Counted from the first letter of the stretch, positions 34,422 through 44,152 are shown. The stretch: 64,000 nt of DNA from Aquiflexum lacus (GCF_015476655.1 NZ_JABFHF010000013.1:93679-157678), one strand, 5' to 3'. Made by a program: numbers and translations. The notes: generated from the letters alone by a model not told the origin.

Positions 34422-35300
34422 ATGAAAACGCAAAAATTAAATTGGCTAGTTGTTTGTCTGCTGTTGGCAGCGATCAAAACTTTTGATGCATCTGCTGCAC
34501 CTCAACTCATCTCCACAGAAATCATTGGAAAAGGTCAACCCATGATATTACTGCATGGCATGTCCTGTAGTTCCGAGGTTTGGGATGAATTTGTGGGAAA
34601 ATACAAAGAAAATTATGAACTCCATTTGGTAACCATCAAAGGTTTTGGGAATAAAGAGAATGCTGAAGTAGATCATTATTTGAAAGAAGTAAGGGATGAA
34701 TTGATTGCTTACACAAAAGACAATAAGTTAAAAGATCCTATTTTGGTCGGGCATAGCATGGGTGGATTTTTAGGTCTATGGGCAGCAGCTGAAGAACCTG
34801 ACATTTTCGCCAAAGTCATATCTGTGGATGGGGTACCCTATTTTCCGGTTTTACAGATGGCAGGAATTACACCTGAAACAGCAAAGCCGATGGCAGAAAG
34901 CATGAAATCTGCCATGGCCAATATGGATGAAGCCACAGCTTTGGCAAACCAAAAAATGATTGTTTCCTCCATGATAGCAACTGAGGAAAAAAGAGAGAAG
35001 GTAATCCAGATGGGAATGAACAGCAATCCCTTGGTGGTAGGTCAGGCTTATGGGGAAATGTTTACGACAGATATCAGATCTTTGATGTCCAAGATCGAAG
35101 CACCAGTTTTGGTATTCGGTTCATGGGCAGCCTATCAAAACTTTGGTGCCACCAAAGAATCGGTTACCATTGGCTACGAAAGCCAGCTAAAGGATATTCA
35201 AAACGTAAAACTATTGCTTGCCGAAAAGGCTTTTCATTTTGTTTTCTATGATGAACCTGACTGGTTTTTCAATGAAGTTGATAAATTTCTTTTAGAATAA
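34422..35300 (+). CDS. exported alpha/beta hydrolase
   Basis: A 292-residue alpha/beta hydrolase with a signal peptide (about 1-25, FDASA). The nucleophile elbow is GHSMGG near residue 110, the oxyanion loop HGMSCSSEVWD follows beta3, and the catalytic His is probably in KAFHFVFYD near the end; an Asp in the APVLVFGSWAAY area completes the triad. The substrate is unknown. It is monocistronic, ending in a strong bidirectional terminator. Confidence 0.87.
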   Translation: MKTQKLNWLVVCLLLAAIKTFDASAAPQLISTEIIGKGQPMILLHGMSCSSEVWDEFVGKYKENYELHLVTIKGFGNKENAEVDHYLKEVRDELIAYTKDNKLKDPILVGHSMGGFLGLWAAAEEPDIFAKVISVDGVPYFPVLQMAGITPETAKPMAESMKSAMANMDEATALANQKMIVSSMIATEEKREKVIQMGMNSNPLVVGQAYGEMFTTDIRSLMSKIEAPVLVFGSWAAYQNFGATKESVTIGYESQLKDIQNVKLLLAEKAFHFVFYDEPDWFFNEVDKFLLE

Positions 35301-35304
35301 TGGC

Positions 35305-35327
35305 AAAGGGGGCCTAGGCCCCCTTTT
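35305..35327. terminator. bidirectional terminator between convergent genes
   Basis: AAAGGGGGCCTAGGCCCCCTTTT, a perfect palindromic stem flanked by A and T runs, separates the alpha/beta hydrolase from the branching-enzyme gene. Either strand gives a stem plus T-run. Confidence 0.85.
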
Positions 35328-35333
35328 ATGATT

Positions 35334-37343
35334 TTATGTCAATTTGAAAATCAAACAGGTCCGATTAGGTAGATAAATCTGAATTTTACCTGATTTATCT
35401 GTCGGGTGAACAGGGTCGCCCTCAATTCTACCAAATCCCCCATATTTTTTATCATCAGAATTAAGGATGATTTTATATTTTCCTTTTTCAGGGACTTTAA
35501 ATTCAAAACCAAAAATTGACTCACTGATATTCCAACTGAAAATAAATATTAAACCGGCCCTTTCAAATGCAATGATTTTTTTCTCTGCATCAAGATGGAG
35601 TTGTTCTGCGGGTTTTGAAGCCAAAACTTTATAATCACTCACCAACTTGATCATGGCTTTGTCCCATTCAAATAGATCATGATATCTTAAATGGTCTGAA
35701 TCAACCAATGACCATTGCCTTCTGGCATATTGGTAACTCCAATCATTTCCCAATCTCGGAAAATCAACCCATTCGGGATGGCCAAACTCATTTCCAATAA
35801 AATTAAGATAGCCTTCTCCCCCCAAAGAGATGGTTATCATCCTGATCATCTTGTGCAAAGCCACTCCCCTGTCCACAGGCAAACTGCTTTGCAGTTTTGA
35901 CATACTTGAGTACATCTCTTTGTCCATTAGCCAAAAAGCAATGGATTTATCTCCCACCAATGCCTGATCGTGAGATTCAGCATAGGCTATGGTTTTTTCC
36001 AATTGAGGTCTATTGGTAAGTTCATGCCACATTTCAAACATGTCCCAATGTTCGTCGGGTTTGTGTTTGAGGGTTTTGATCCAAAAGTCAGGTATTCCCA
36101 TGGCCAATCTAAAATCAAAACCAATACCACCATCTTTTGCACTTCTACACAATCCCGGCATTCCACTGACTTCCTCCGCGATGGACATGGCTGTCCGGGA
36201 AAAATCATGGATCAATTGATTGGCCAATTGCAGGTAAATGACAGCATCCCAATCCACACCCTCTTTGAAATATTTCTCAAGGTTGTCAAAGGTGATATTT
36301 CCATGATGAAGATATATAATGGATGTTACGCCGTCCCACCTATAGCCGTCAAAATGAAACTCATCAAGCCAGTACCTTACGTTGGAAAGTAGGAAGTGCT
36401 GTACTTCTCTATTTCCATAATCAAACAGCTTGGAATCCCACCCTTCGTGGTATCCTCTTTCCCCAGGATGAAAATACTGATGATCTGATCCGTCAAATTC
36501 ATTCAGTCCTTCGAAAACATTTTTGACTGCATGGGAATGGACCATATCCATGATGACCGAAATTCCCATTTCATGTGCTTTATTGATAAGATATTTTAAC
36601 TCTTCCGGTGTACCAAATCTTGAGGTAGGACAAAAAAAGTTAGAAACATGATAACCAAAGGAGCCATAATAGGGGTGTTCCATGATGGCCATCAACTGAA
36701 TGGTATTATATCCCGCTGCCTTAATTCTGGGAAGGATATTATCTGCAAATTCAAGATAAGTACCCACACCAAGTTTTTCTTGGGCCATACCAATATGGCA
36801 TTCATAAATCAAAGGCTGTTCAAGATTAGGCGTAGGATCAAATCTTTGGTCCGTCCAATTAAATGATTCCTCGGGAAACCAAAGCTGACCTGTAAAATCA
36901 TGCGTTTCTGCATCCTGTATGACCCTTCGGATATATGCTGGTATTCTATCAAGGGCTCCGTTTTTGCCTTCTATATGGACTTTTATTCTACTTCCATGAA
37001 GAAATGAATTCTTGTATTCATGATAAGGCAAAAACAATTCCCAATCCCCCCGGTGGTCTTTTTTCATGGGATGGCTGTATCTATCCCACTGATTGAAATC
37101 ACCCATCAAAAAAAGGTTATAAGCCTGCGGCGCCCATTCTCTGTAGACCCAACCATTTCTAAATGGATCAAAATGAATCCCGTAATATTCATGAGCACGG
37201 GCAAATTCCAAGAGGTTACCATAATCACTTTCAATAGATCTTAGTGCAGAGCTGTATCTCTCATATCTCTCATAAATATCCACTGCAAGGTCTTTTAACC
37301 AAGGTGAATCCTTCACTATCGGTAAAATATTAGGATTTTTCAC
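35334..37343 (-). CDS. 1,4-alpha-glucan branching enzyme, GH13_8 (eukaryotic-type)
   Basis: Glycogen branching enzyme that transfers alpha-1,4 chains to alpha-1,6 branch points. The 669-residue protein has a CBM48 N-domain and GH13 barrel: DMVHSHAVKN (conserved region I), DGYRWDGVTSI with catalytic Asp (II), IAEEVSGMP with catalytic Glu (III), and AESHDQALVGDK (IV). The DGYRWDGVTS form and YESHD-like spacing are of GH13_8, the eukaryotic type, rather than E. coli GlgB. Start is GTG at 37343. No glgA or glgC is adjacent, so glycogen synthesis cannot be confirmed from the neighbourhood. Confidence 0.9.
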   Translation of the reverse strand: MKNPNILPIVKDSPWLKDLAVDIYERYERYSSALRSIESDYGNLLEFARAHEYYGIHFDPFRNGWVYREWAPQAYNLFLMGDFNQWDRYSHPMKKDHRGDWELFLPYHEYKNSFLHGSRIKVHIEGKNGALDRIPAYIRRVIQDAETHDFTGQLWFPEESFNWTDQRFDPTPNLEQPLIYECHIGMAQEKLGVGTYLEFADNILPRIKAAGYNTIQLMAIMEHPYYGSFGYHVSNFFCPTSRFGTPEELKYLINKAHEMGISVIMDMVHSHAVKNVFEGLNEFDGSDHQYFHPGERGYHEGWDSKLFDYGNREVQHFLLSNVRYWLDEFHFDGYRWDGVTSIIYLHHGNITFDNLEKYFKEGVDWDAVIYLQLANQLIHDFSRTAMSIAEEVSGMPGLCRSAKDGGIGFDFRLAMGIPDFWIKTLKHKPDEHWDMFEMWHELTNRPQLEKTIAYAESHDQALVGDKSIAFWLMDKEMYSSMSKLQSSLPVDRGVALHKMIRMITISLGGEGYLNFIGNEFGHPEWVDFPRLGNDWSYQYARRQWSLVDSDHLRYHDLFEWDKAMIKLVSDYKVLASKPAEQLHLDAEKKIIAFERAGLIFIFSWNISESIFGFEFKVPEKGKYKIILNSDDKKYGGFGRIEGDPVHPTDKSGKIQIYLPNRTCLIFKLT

Positions 37344-37438
37344 AGAAAAGAATTTAAGGTTTTTCTAAATTAAAGAATAATCAAAAGCTAAACCACATCT
37401 TAGCGATCAATAAATAAAAAAAGATTGAAAGGTTGTCT

Positions 37439-37654
37439 TTAAAAGATAAAGAAATAGAGCATGGTGGCCGCAAGTGAATATCCGATTAGAAAGGAAAAAA
37501 ATATTGGGCCACTCAGGGAAACTTTAGTGTATTCGGGGGATTCTTTGTGGTGAAAAATATGGCTTAATTTTCTGAAATATCTTGAAGGGAAAACGGAAAG
37601 AATGAAGAGACCATAAGCACTTGTCAAAAGTAAAAGAGAAAAGAAAGCCTGCAT
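37439..37654 (-). CDS. small hypothetical membrane protein
   Basis: A 71-residue protein with two hydrophobic segments (about 1-20 and 48-70) and a basic loop (PSRYFRKLSHIFHHKES). ATG at 37654 is preferred over a TTG at 37675. No family recognised. It lies between the branching enzyme and the OmpA gene, all on the minus strand, but with long gaps. Confidence 0.45.
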   Translation of the reverse strand: MQAFFSLLLLTSAYGLFILSVFPSRYFRKLSHIFHHKESPEYTKVSLSGPIFFSFLIGYSLAATMLYFFIF

Positions 37655-37833
37655 AAATGTATTATATATGGCCAAAAATAAATTATATAAATCATTTTAA
37701 AAACTTTTATTAAAAAATCTTTAACCCAAAGTTATGGTATTGTTAATCGTTTTTTAGGTACATGCGAAAAGAGACTTCTAAACAACTTTTTTTGCAATTC
37801 ACCCTCAAAAAAAATTATTTTGAATAATGTATA

Positions 37834-39516
37834 TTAATTCTCTATGAGCATTTCCACTCTTCTGTTCAACACTCTTCCTTCCTCGGTCTGATTATCAGCA
37901 ATTGGCCTACTTCCACCCCATCCTGATATCCTGACCCTTTCAAAATCAACCCCATTAATGGTAAGATAAGCTCTTATCTTGGAAGCCCTTTTCATGGAAA
38001 GGTCCTTGTTCAAGGTTGGGTCTCCGGCATTATCAGTATGTCCCTCCAAACGGATTTTTATATGCTCGTTTACTTTCATAAAAATAACAAGGTTGTCCAA
38101 CACCTGTATGGACTTTGAATCTGCAAAATCTGAAGTTCCGCGGTTGAACTGAATATTATCCAAAACAATAGCTGTCCCTGATATTGCAGGCTGAAGCAAT
38201 AAGTCTTTGCCTTCAAGCTCGTACCAATCAGAACTGTCCAACATTTTTGGTAGAAACCCTTGAGAGATGATGTTGATGGTATTCCATTGAGGTTCCTGAA
38301 GCATTTCCCAAATTTCATCTTGAGTTTCAACTACTCTTTTCAAGCCGCGTTCATTTCCGATTTCGATCTGATAAGGGACTTCCTCTAAAGTCTGACCATT
38401 GATGATTCTGACCAACTTTCTTGCAATAGATGAAGCTGATATATTTTCCTCATCGGATAGTGTTTCTTCCTGTATGATTACCGCTTCATTTACAATGGGT
38501 ACAGTTTCTTGAATGGTATTGTTTTCAGATTCGGCAATCAACATCAAGGAGTCTTCTTTTATGACTGACTTTTCTTCAGCCAATGATTCTGGAATAGTCT
38601 CTATTATCTCCAAACTTGCTAATGGCGCTTTTGGCTCGAACTGTATCATCATAAAATCACCAAAACCTTCACTATTTTGTGTGGTTGTAAAAATCGCCAT
38701 TTTATCGCTTTGATCAATGAGGGTATAGCTCAATTCCGAACCAGTGGAATTGGCTAAATCTATTTTTTGTGGCGGCGTCCAATCTTCCCATGATTGTGAC
38801 TGCCGTTGTGAAAAATAAATATCCTTGCCCCTACCATTGCCATGTACATTCGATGAGAAATAAATGGTCATCAAATCATTTGAAAGATATGGGGTTTGTT
38901 CCTGGGCAAAAGAATTGACTTGAGGACCTAGATTCAAGGGTGAAGTCCAAACAGATTCTGATTGTTTGAAACTAATATATATGTCCTCATTTCCAAAAGT
39001 CCCATAAGAATTCATGGACATGACGATTACATTACCTTGAGGCACCAATCTTCCACTGAAATGCATCGCATTATTTTTGAAGCTACCCATTTCAAGAGGG
39101 CGAAGGTAATTCCAAGAATTCCCAAACCGGGAATATTGATGAATTCCCTGTCTTTTATTGTTATTGCCACTATGGTATACCAATGCTGTGAGCGCATCCA
39201 AAAACCCTATAATTACATCATTACCAGAGGTTGAAAGACTTGGGACGTGTTGAGGTATTTGCCATTCTCCGGTAGGATCTTTTTTACTCATCCATATATC
39301 TCCATAATCTGTTGGTCCACCAATATTCATTGGATTGAAGCCTACCGTGAAAAACAATTCCTCGTTGGGGGAAATTACAGGGCTCTGTTCATCATAGGGT
39401 GAATTCAAAATTGATAATGGGATCAATTCCTGTGCTCTCGCGGTGAAGAAAAAGGAAAAAGCAAGCAGGAAAAGCCTGCTTGCTTTTGATAAATAGAAAT
39501 ACGAAGGTTTACACAT
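37834..39516 (-). CDS. OmpA-family outer membrane protein with PD40-like propeller repeats
   Basis: A 560-residue exported protein (signal peptide about 1-28, FFTARAQ). The middle has repeated SPNEELFF / LSNDLMTIYFSS blocks of WD40-like PD40 type (about 45-270). A low-complexity linker (about 290-370) follows, then a C-terminal OmpA domain: RLEGHTDNAGDP near 497 and NRRVEMLIEN at the end, which bind peptidoglycan. Proteins with this order are common in gliding or T9SS-bearing Bacteroidota. It is 1 bp from the deoxyhypusine synthase-like gene, so probably cotranscribed. Confidence 0.88.
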   Translation of the reverse strand: MCKPSYFYLSKASRLFLLAFSFFFTARAQELIPLSILNSPYDEQSPVISPNEELFFTVGFNPMNIGGPTDYGDIWMSKKDPTGEWQIPQHVPSLSTSGNDVIIGFLDALTALVYHSGNNNKRQGIHQYSRFGNSWNYLRPLEMGSFKNNAMHFSGRLVPQGNVIVMSMNSYGTFGNEDIYISFKQSESVWTSPLNLGPQVNSFAQEQTPYLSNDLMTIYFSSNVHGNGRGKDIYFSQRQSQSWEDWTPPQKIDLANSTGSELSYTLIDQSDKMAIFTTTQNSEGFGDFMMIQFEPKAPLASLEIIETIPESLAEEKSVIKEDSLMLIAESENNTIQETVPIVNEAVIIQEETLSDEENISASSIARKLVRIINGQTLEEVPYQIEIGNERGLKRVVETQDEIWEMLQEPQWNTINIISQGFLPKMLDSSDWYELEGKDLLLQPAISGTAIVLDNIQFNRGTSDFADSKSIQVLDNLVIFMKVNEHIKIRLEGHTDNAGDPTLNKDLSMKRASKIRAYLTINGVDFERVRISGWGGSRPIADNQTEEGRVLNRRVEMLIEN

Positions 39517-39517
39517 T

Positions 39518-40489
39518 TTATTGATCTAATACTATAGCGAAAATCAATGGGGCGACAATCGTCGCATCTGATTCTATAATGAATTTAGGTGTATCAAGCC
39601 CAAGTTTGCCCCAAGTGATTTTTTCGTTGGGAACAGCACCTGAGTATGATCCATATGAAGTGGTTGAATCGGAAATCTGACAGAAATATCCCCAAAGCGG
39701 AACACCGTTTCTCTGGAGATCCTGATGCAACATGGGGACCACACAAATAGGAAAATCTCCTGCAATGCCTCCTCCAATTTGGAAGAAACCTACGGTACTG
39801 TTCTCCTGAGCATTTTGTGTATACCATTCTGCCAAAAACATCATGTATTCAATTCCGCTCCTCACCGTATGCACATCTTTGACATCTCCGGCAATGACAT
39901 GTCCGGCATACATATTTCCCAAGGTAGAATCTTCCCATCCTGGAACGATGATCGGAAGGTTTTTCTTTGCAGCTTCCAATAACCAGGAGTTTTTTGGGTC
40001 TATTTGGAAACTTTTATCCAATTTACCGGAAAGTAGAATTTTGTAGAAAAACTCATGCGGGAAGTAATGTTCGCCTGCCTTGTCAGCTTTTATCCATTCT
40101 TCCAAAATGACATTCTCTATACGTCTCATTGCTTCCATTTCCGGAATACAAGTATCCGTTACTCGGTTCATGTGTCGATCAAGCAAATCCTGTTCCGCTT
40201 CAGGAGACAATTCCCTATAATTTGGAATTCTTTCGTAATAATCATGTGCAACCAAATTGAAGACATCTTCTTCAAGATTTGCTCCTGTGCAGGATATGAT
40301 ATGGACTTTATCCTGACGGATCATCTCTGCCAAAGAGATACCCAATTCTGCTGTGGACATCGCACCTGCAAGGGTTACCATCATTTTGCCATTATTGTCT
40401 AGGTGCGTTTTGTAACCTTCTGCGGCGTCGATCAATGCCGCAGCGTTGAAATGCCTGAAGTTATGCTTTAAAAATTCTGTTATTTTCAT
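39518..40489 (-). CDS. deoxyhypusine synthase family protein
   Basis: A 323-residue member of the deoxyhypusine synthase family; ATG at 40489 (KITEFLKHNFRHFN) is the natural start, with the earlier TTG-derived extension lacking similarity. Conserved blocks: GAMSTAELG (NAD-binding), STGANLEEDVFNL-like CTGANLEEDV, and the C-terminal SGAVPNEKITWGKL, where the Lys of WGK is the catalytic lysine in human DHS. The eukaryotic enzyme transfers an aminobutyl from spermidine to eIF5A. Bacteria lack eIF5A, so the bacterial homologue may act on another amine (homospermidine-type). Function here is open. Confidence 0.88.
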   Translation of the reverse strand: MKITEFLKHNFRHFNAAALIDAAEGYKTHLDNNGKMMVTLAGAMSTAELGISLAEMIRQDKVHIISCTGANLEEDVFNLVAHDYYERIPNYRELSPEAEQDLLDRHMNRVTDTCIPEMEAMRRIENVILEEWIKADKAGEHYFPHEFFYKILLSGKLDKSFQIDPKNSWLLEAAKKNLPIIVPGWEDSTLGNMYAGHVIAGDVKDVHTVRSGIEYMMFLAEWYTQNAQENSTVGFFQIGGGIAGDFPICVVPMLHQDLQRNGVPLWGYFCQISDSTTSYGSYSGAVPNEKITWGKLGLDTPKFIIESDATIVAPLIFAIVLDQ

Positions 40490-40539
40490 ATGTATATTTT
40501 GGAAATTTTCAGCTGCAAAAGTACCAATTAATAAAGCAT

Positions 40540-40567
40540 AAAAAAAGCCCGGTTGTAAAACCGGACT
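40540..40567 (-). terminator. terminator of the OmpH-like gene
   Basis: AGCCCGGTT (40546-40554) pairs with AACCGGACT (40559-40567), one G-T pair. On the minus strand it is followed by a T-run (plus-strand A-run to 40541). It ends the OmpH-like gene transcript. Confidence 0.75.
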
Positions 40568-40590
40568 CCATGATAACATGAAAGTAAACC

Positions 40591-41196
40591 TTATTTTGTT
40601 GCCGGTATTTTCGATTCAGCATATTTCTTGTTTAATCCTTCTACCACTTTATCAGTTATATCAAAGGATTTTTTGGAATACCATACCGCACCGCCTCTCG
40701 TATATGATAAAACGAGTTCTAAGTCATTTTCTTCGGCATAACCTGCCATGAATTCCTGTACTTGATCATAAACGTCACTATATAGCTTGGATTCATCTCC
40801 AGATAACTCCTGCATCAAATTATCCCTGTATGTCACTAAGTTTCTTTCCTTTTTCATCAGGTCTTCTTGCTTAGCCCTTGCCTGGTTTTGGGTCATAGTA
40901 CCCGCAGTTTGTTCAAAATTAGCAACTTCCTGTTCGAATCCTCTTGCTCTATTACTCAACTCACTTTCAAATTGTTTCCCTTTTTCGGTGATTTCAAGTG
41001 ATTTTTCTTTGAAAAACTCAAACCTTGAAATTACGCTATCGGTAAGAACATAAGCTATTTTTAAATCTGTAATACTTTCTTCATGAGCGTTGTTTTCTGT
41101 GATGTCTCCTTCAGTGGTATTACCTGCTTTGTCGCATGAGGAAAATGTAATTGCTGCTATTCCCAACAAGCCGAACACTTTTGCTATTTTTTTCAC
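40591..41196 (-). CDS. OmpH/Skp-family lipoprotein
   Basis: A 201-residue protein with GTG start at 41196, which gives a signal peptide (KKIAKVFGLLGIAAITFSSC) with lipobox FSSC. The mature part is a long coiled-coil-rich region (about 50-140, KEKSLEITEKGKQFESEL and EQEVANFEQTAGT) followed by an OmpH C-terminal strand region (LELVLSYTRGGAVWYSKKSFDIT). OmpH/Skp are periplasmic chaperones for outer-membrane proteins; this lipid-anchored form is a variation. Monocistronic with a terminator. Confidence 0.85.
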   Translation of the reverse strand: MKKIAKVFGLLGIAAITFSSCDKAGNTTEGDITENNAHEESITDLKIAYVLTDSVISRFEFFKEKSLEITEKGKQFESELSNRARGFEQEVANFEQTAGTMTQNQARAKQEDLMKKERNLVTYRDNLMQELSGDESKLYSDVYDQVQEFMAGYAEENDLELVLSYTRGGAVWYSKKSFDITDKVVEGLNKKYAESKIPATK

Positions 41197-41252
41197 GTCT
41201 ATATAATTTTCTATTTGGCGCAAATATAAACAAAGTATCTTTTTTGCAAATT

Positions 41253-41522
41253 TTATTTACTATCCCAATTGTTAAAATCAGTTAAATCGGTATTATTTCT
41301 ATCCATAAAGGATTTATAGATAACACCTTGACCAAAAATAGATAAACCTGAAAAAATAAGAACAAGCCCTCCTGTTCCTGTTAAAAACCAGTAAAAGAAT
41401 GGTTCGCCTGAATATTTTGTTATGGTGGATTCACCCAACACACTCAAACCAAAGCCCATCAACAATATCCCTGACACTGAGTAAATGAGCCACTTTTTTT
41501 TCAATGATTTTTTATTTTTCAT
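41253..41522 (-). CDS. small hypothetical membrane protein
   Basis: An 89-residue protein with two hydrophobic segments (about 10-30 and 39-62) and a strongly basic N-terminus (KNKKSLKKKW). No family recognised. Its start is 3 bp after the stop of the deacetylase gene, so it is likely cotranscribed with it. Confidence 0.55.
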   Translation of the reverse strand: MKNKKSLKKKWLIYSVSGILLMGFGLSVLGESTITKYSGEPFFYWFLTGTGGLVLIFSGLSIFGQGVIYKSFMDRNNTDLTDFNNWDSK

Positions 41523-41525
41523 GAT

Positions 41526-42428
41526 TCAGAAATATAGATCCTGCGCTAATCTGAAAGTATTGGCATGTGCTTCAATGATATGAGATAGTCTTTCAGAGTA
41601 ACCTCCGCCCATACAGCACATCACGGGAATTCTATTGATTTTGGCAATGTCCAGGACCATCTTATCTCTTTTTTTACAGCCTTCCAAACTCAAACCCAAT
41701 CTTCCTAATTTGTCTGAGGCCAAAACATCCACACCACTTTGATAAATAATAAACTCCGGCTGAAAAGTATCGATAATTTCAGGAAGATTTTCCCCTAAAA
41801 GATGTAAGTATTCCTGATCTTTGATCTTATCTGGTAAACCTATATCCAAATCAGATTTTTCTTTGTGCATAGGATAATTGGCTGCCCCATGCATACTAAA
41901 AGTAAAAACATTTTTATTGTCCTTGAAAATTTCAGCAGTGCCATTTCCCTGATGGACATCTAGATCTACGACCAAAACTTTTTGAACCAATTGATTTTCC
42001 AACAAATAATTGGCACTAATGGCTATATCATTCAATAGGCAGAATCCTTCTCCCCTATTGGAAAATGCATGATGTGTACCGCCTGCGATATTCATAGCAA
42101 TCCCATATTCAAGCGCGTACAAGGCAGCTTGTACGGATCCGTGCATGATATGGACTTCTCTATTGATGAGTTCCATACTCAATGGAAATCCCGTTTTCCT
42201 GATTTCTGACTTGCTCAGTGATAGGGAAGTCAACTTTTGAAAATACTTTGGATCATGCGTATTTAAAATCCATTCATCATCAAGTGCCGTAGGTTCGAAA
42301 AAATTGGCTTCAGAAACTGTTCCTTCATAAATTAATTGTTCGGGCAATAGATTATATTTTTCCATTGGAAATCTATGTCCTTGCGGAAGGGAATGACAAT
42401 ATATCGGTGACCAGGCTATTTTTAACAT
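41526..42428 (-). CDS. histone-deacetylase-family deacetylase
   Basis: A 300-residue arginase-fold zinc deacetylase. The conserved HDAC set is present: GGTHHAFSNRGEGFCLLND (tandem His), VVDLDVHQGNGTAE (zinc Asp/His), and YQSGVDVLASDKLG (second Asp), then GGGYSERL. Bacterial members act on acetylpolyamines or acetylated lysines or other amide substrates. The pairing with two polyamine-linked families elsewhere in the window (deoxyhypusine synthase and arginase) is suggestive only. Confidence 0.9.
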   Translation of the reverse strand: MLKIAWSPIYCHSLPQGHRFPMEKYNLLPEQLIYEGTVSEANFFEPTALDDEWILNTHDPKYFQKLTSLSLSKSEIRKTGFPLSMELINREVHIMHGSVQAALYALEYGIAMNIAGGTHHAFSNRGEGFCLLNDIAISANYLLENQLVQKVLVVDLDVHQGNGTAEIFKDNKNVFTFSMHGAANYPMHKEKSDLDIGLPDKIKDQEYLHLLGENLPEIIDTFQPEFIIYQSGVDVLASDKLGRLGLSLEGCKKRDKMVLDIAKINRIPVMCCMGGGYSERLSHIIEAHANTFRLAQDLYF

Positions 42429-42493
42429 ATTACAAAAAAACGCTCATTAATTAACAAGCGAAAATAAAATAAGTTTAACCTTGATTTCCTGTT

Positions 42494-43057
42494 TCAATCA
42501 TCCACATCCTCTTCCTCAGATTGGAATGCAAATAAAGTATCATCCAATACCAAGGTGTCCTCATTAAATTCCTTGACGAATTTTGAAATCGTTTTTTCAC
42601 TGATGTATTCTACATTTAAGGCCACATCCAATCCAATTCCATAATCGTGATTGGTATCAATATCTACGAACTCCTGTACTTTGACAGTTTCTTCCTCTTC
42701 CATTTCCATGATGATCTCGGTAATAAACCATCCGATTTCCTCCTCTTCACTACTCAAGGGTTTTAGGTTACCATTTTCATCTTCTTCATAATGAATACCC
42801 TTGAAATTTGGAAATTTTTTGGCAGCTTCATGTTCTGCCAATTCGTACACTTCTGAAGCATGGTGAAGCCGTAAAGTATAAAGTGCGGCGTCATAGATGG
42901 TTTCTTTTCCCTCGTACATACCAATAAAGTAAAAATTAACAAATTCATCTGAATTTTCTTGTCCTTCTACCACTTTATGGTTTTTATTAGAGTCTTTTAA
43001 TTCTTGCTTCAAGGATTCGATAGTTTCCGGTAAGAAGCCTTCATTTTGATAGTTCAT
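42494..43057 (-). CDS. hypothetical acidic protein
   Basis: A 187-residue, strongly acidic protein (C-terminus FQSEEEDVDD; middle SSEEEEIG and MEMEEEETV). It has no signal peptide or membrane segment and no recognised domain. The composition is unlike a secreted protein and fits a cytosolic Bacteroidota-specific protein. Monocistronic, divergent from the AlbA_2 gene. Confidence 0.6.
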   Translation of the reverse strand: MNYQNEGFLPETIESLKQELKDSNKNHKVVEGQENSDEFVNFYFIGMYEGKETIYDAALYTLRLHHASEVYELAEHEAAKKFPNFKGIHYEEDENGNLKPLSSEEEEIGWFITEIIMEMEEEETVKVQEFVDIDTNHDYGIGLDVALNVEYISEKTISKFVKEFNEDTLVLDDTLFAFQSEEEDVDD

Positions 43058-43182
43058 ATATTAAGTTGATATAATAAAAGACAACATACGATTCATTACG
43101 TTAACTTAAAAGAACGAATCTTAAATATTGCCTTGAGTTTTCTTTTAATTAATTAAAATACAAGCTTTTAAGTTAAAAAAAA

Positions 43183-43617
43183 ATGTTAATGCCAAAAAAA
43201 AATGAGGAAAGAATAAAAGACCTAGTCAGGAGACCTGAAAGCCAGAATTTGGACTTTAAACTGCATGTCAATAATCCGATGAAACTGGCCAAAACCTTGA
43301 CTGCTTTTGCAAACACTGAAGGTGGTACACTTGTAATCGGCGTGTCTGACAATAAAAACTTGGTGGGAATTGATCCTGAAGAAGAGGTTTTTATAGTGGA
43401 AAAGTCAGCCAAAGATTATTGTAGTCCTCCTGTAACAGTTGATTATGAAATTCTGGAACATGACATTTCAAAAGATCTGAAAATAAAAAATGAAATAATG
43501 ATCCTTCTGGTCCATGTTGCCAAATCTGAAAACCTTCATTATTTAATCGATGATAATGGGGATATGAGTTTATACAAAAGGATTTATGATAGAACCTTAC
43601 CGGCCAATAAACGATAA
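43183..43617 (+). CDS. AlbA_2 (Schlafen AAA_4) domain protein
   Basis: A 144-residue protein with one AlbA_2 domain: NLDFKLHVNNPMKLAKTL then AFANTEGGTLVIGVSDNKNLVGID (about 35-65), the hallmark of the divergent AAA_4/AlbA_2 family. Family members bind nucleic acids or act in transcription control. There is no additional helicase or ATPase part; standalone forms of this length are known. Its stop is 2 bp from the stop of the convergent PF04020 gene. Confidence 0.85.
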   Translation: MLMPKKNEERIKDLVRRPESQNLDFKLHVNNPMKLAKTLTAFANTEGGTLVIGVSDNKNLVGIDPEEEVFIVEKSAKDYCSPPVTVDYEILEHDISKDLKIKNEIMILLVHVAKSENLHYLIDDNGDMSLYKRIYDRTLPANKR

Positions 43618-43618
43618 A

Positions 43619-43987
43619 TCACCTCTTTGTTCCCCCTAGTGAAACACCGAGCAAAGAATTAATGATACTCAAGACAAAACTGAATATTAATGCCCACCAA
43701 AACCCATCTATCTCAAAACCAGGAACAATTTCCGCTGCAAGCAGTATCAAAAGCGCATTAATGGCCAAGAGAAATAGTCCCAAAGTCAAGACGGTAATAG
43801 GAATAGTTAAAATTATTAAAATTGGTTTGACCGTAATATTCAATAAAGCTATCAATGCTGCAATCACAACTGCCGTGAAAAAATCTGAAACATGTACACC
43901 TGGCAAAATATATTGAGCAATCAATACAGCAATTCCCCCAAGCAATAACTGAAGAACAATATGTAAAGCATCATTGGATTTTCCCAT
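43619..43987 (-). CDS. phage-holin-4-like membrane protein (PF04020)
   Basis: A 122-residue integral membrane protein of the Mycobacteriophage D29 holin-like PF04020 family, with four hydrophobic segments (about 10-27, 34-55, 58-80 and 92-113) and the conserved ALLNITVKPILIILTIPITV block. Despite the family name, these are usually chromosomal and are not phage genes. No phage genes lie nearby. Function is unknown. Confidence 0.8.
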   Translation of the reverse strand: MGKSNDALHIVLQLLLGGIAVLIAQYILPGVHVSDFFTAVVIAALIALLNITVKPILIILTIPITVLTLGLFLLAINALLILLAAEIVPGFEIDGFWWALIFSFVLSIINSLLGVSLGGTKR

Positions 43988-44152
43988 TTACAAAGAATTT
44001 TTGGTGTGAATTTTTCAAATTTAACTGAAAGCGCTAATCTAACCAAAACAAGTCGTTCAAGAATTTAAACCATTGATACCTTATAACATGATTTTTATCA
44101 CATTCCAAACTTAAATTAATTTTTACTGTTAAATGAATTAAGATTAAGGATA

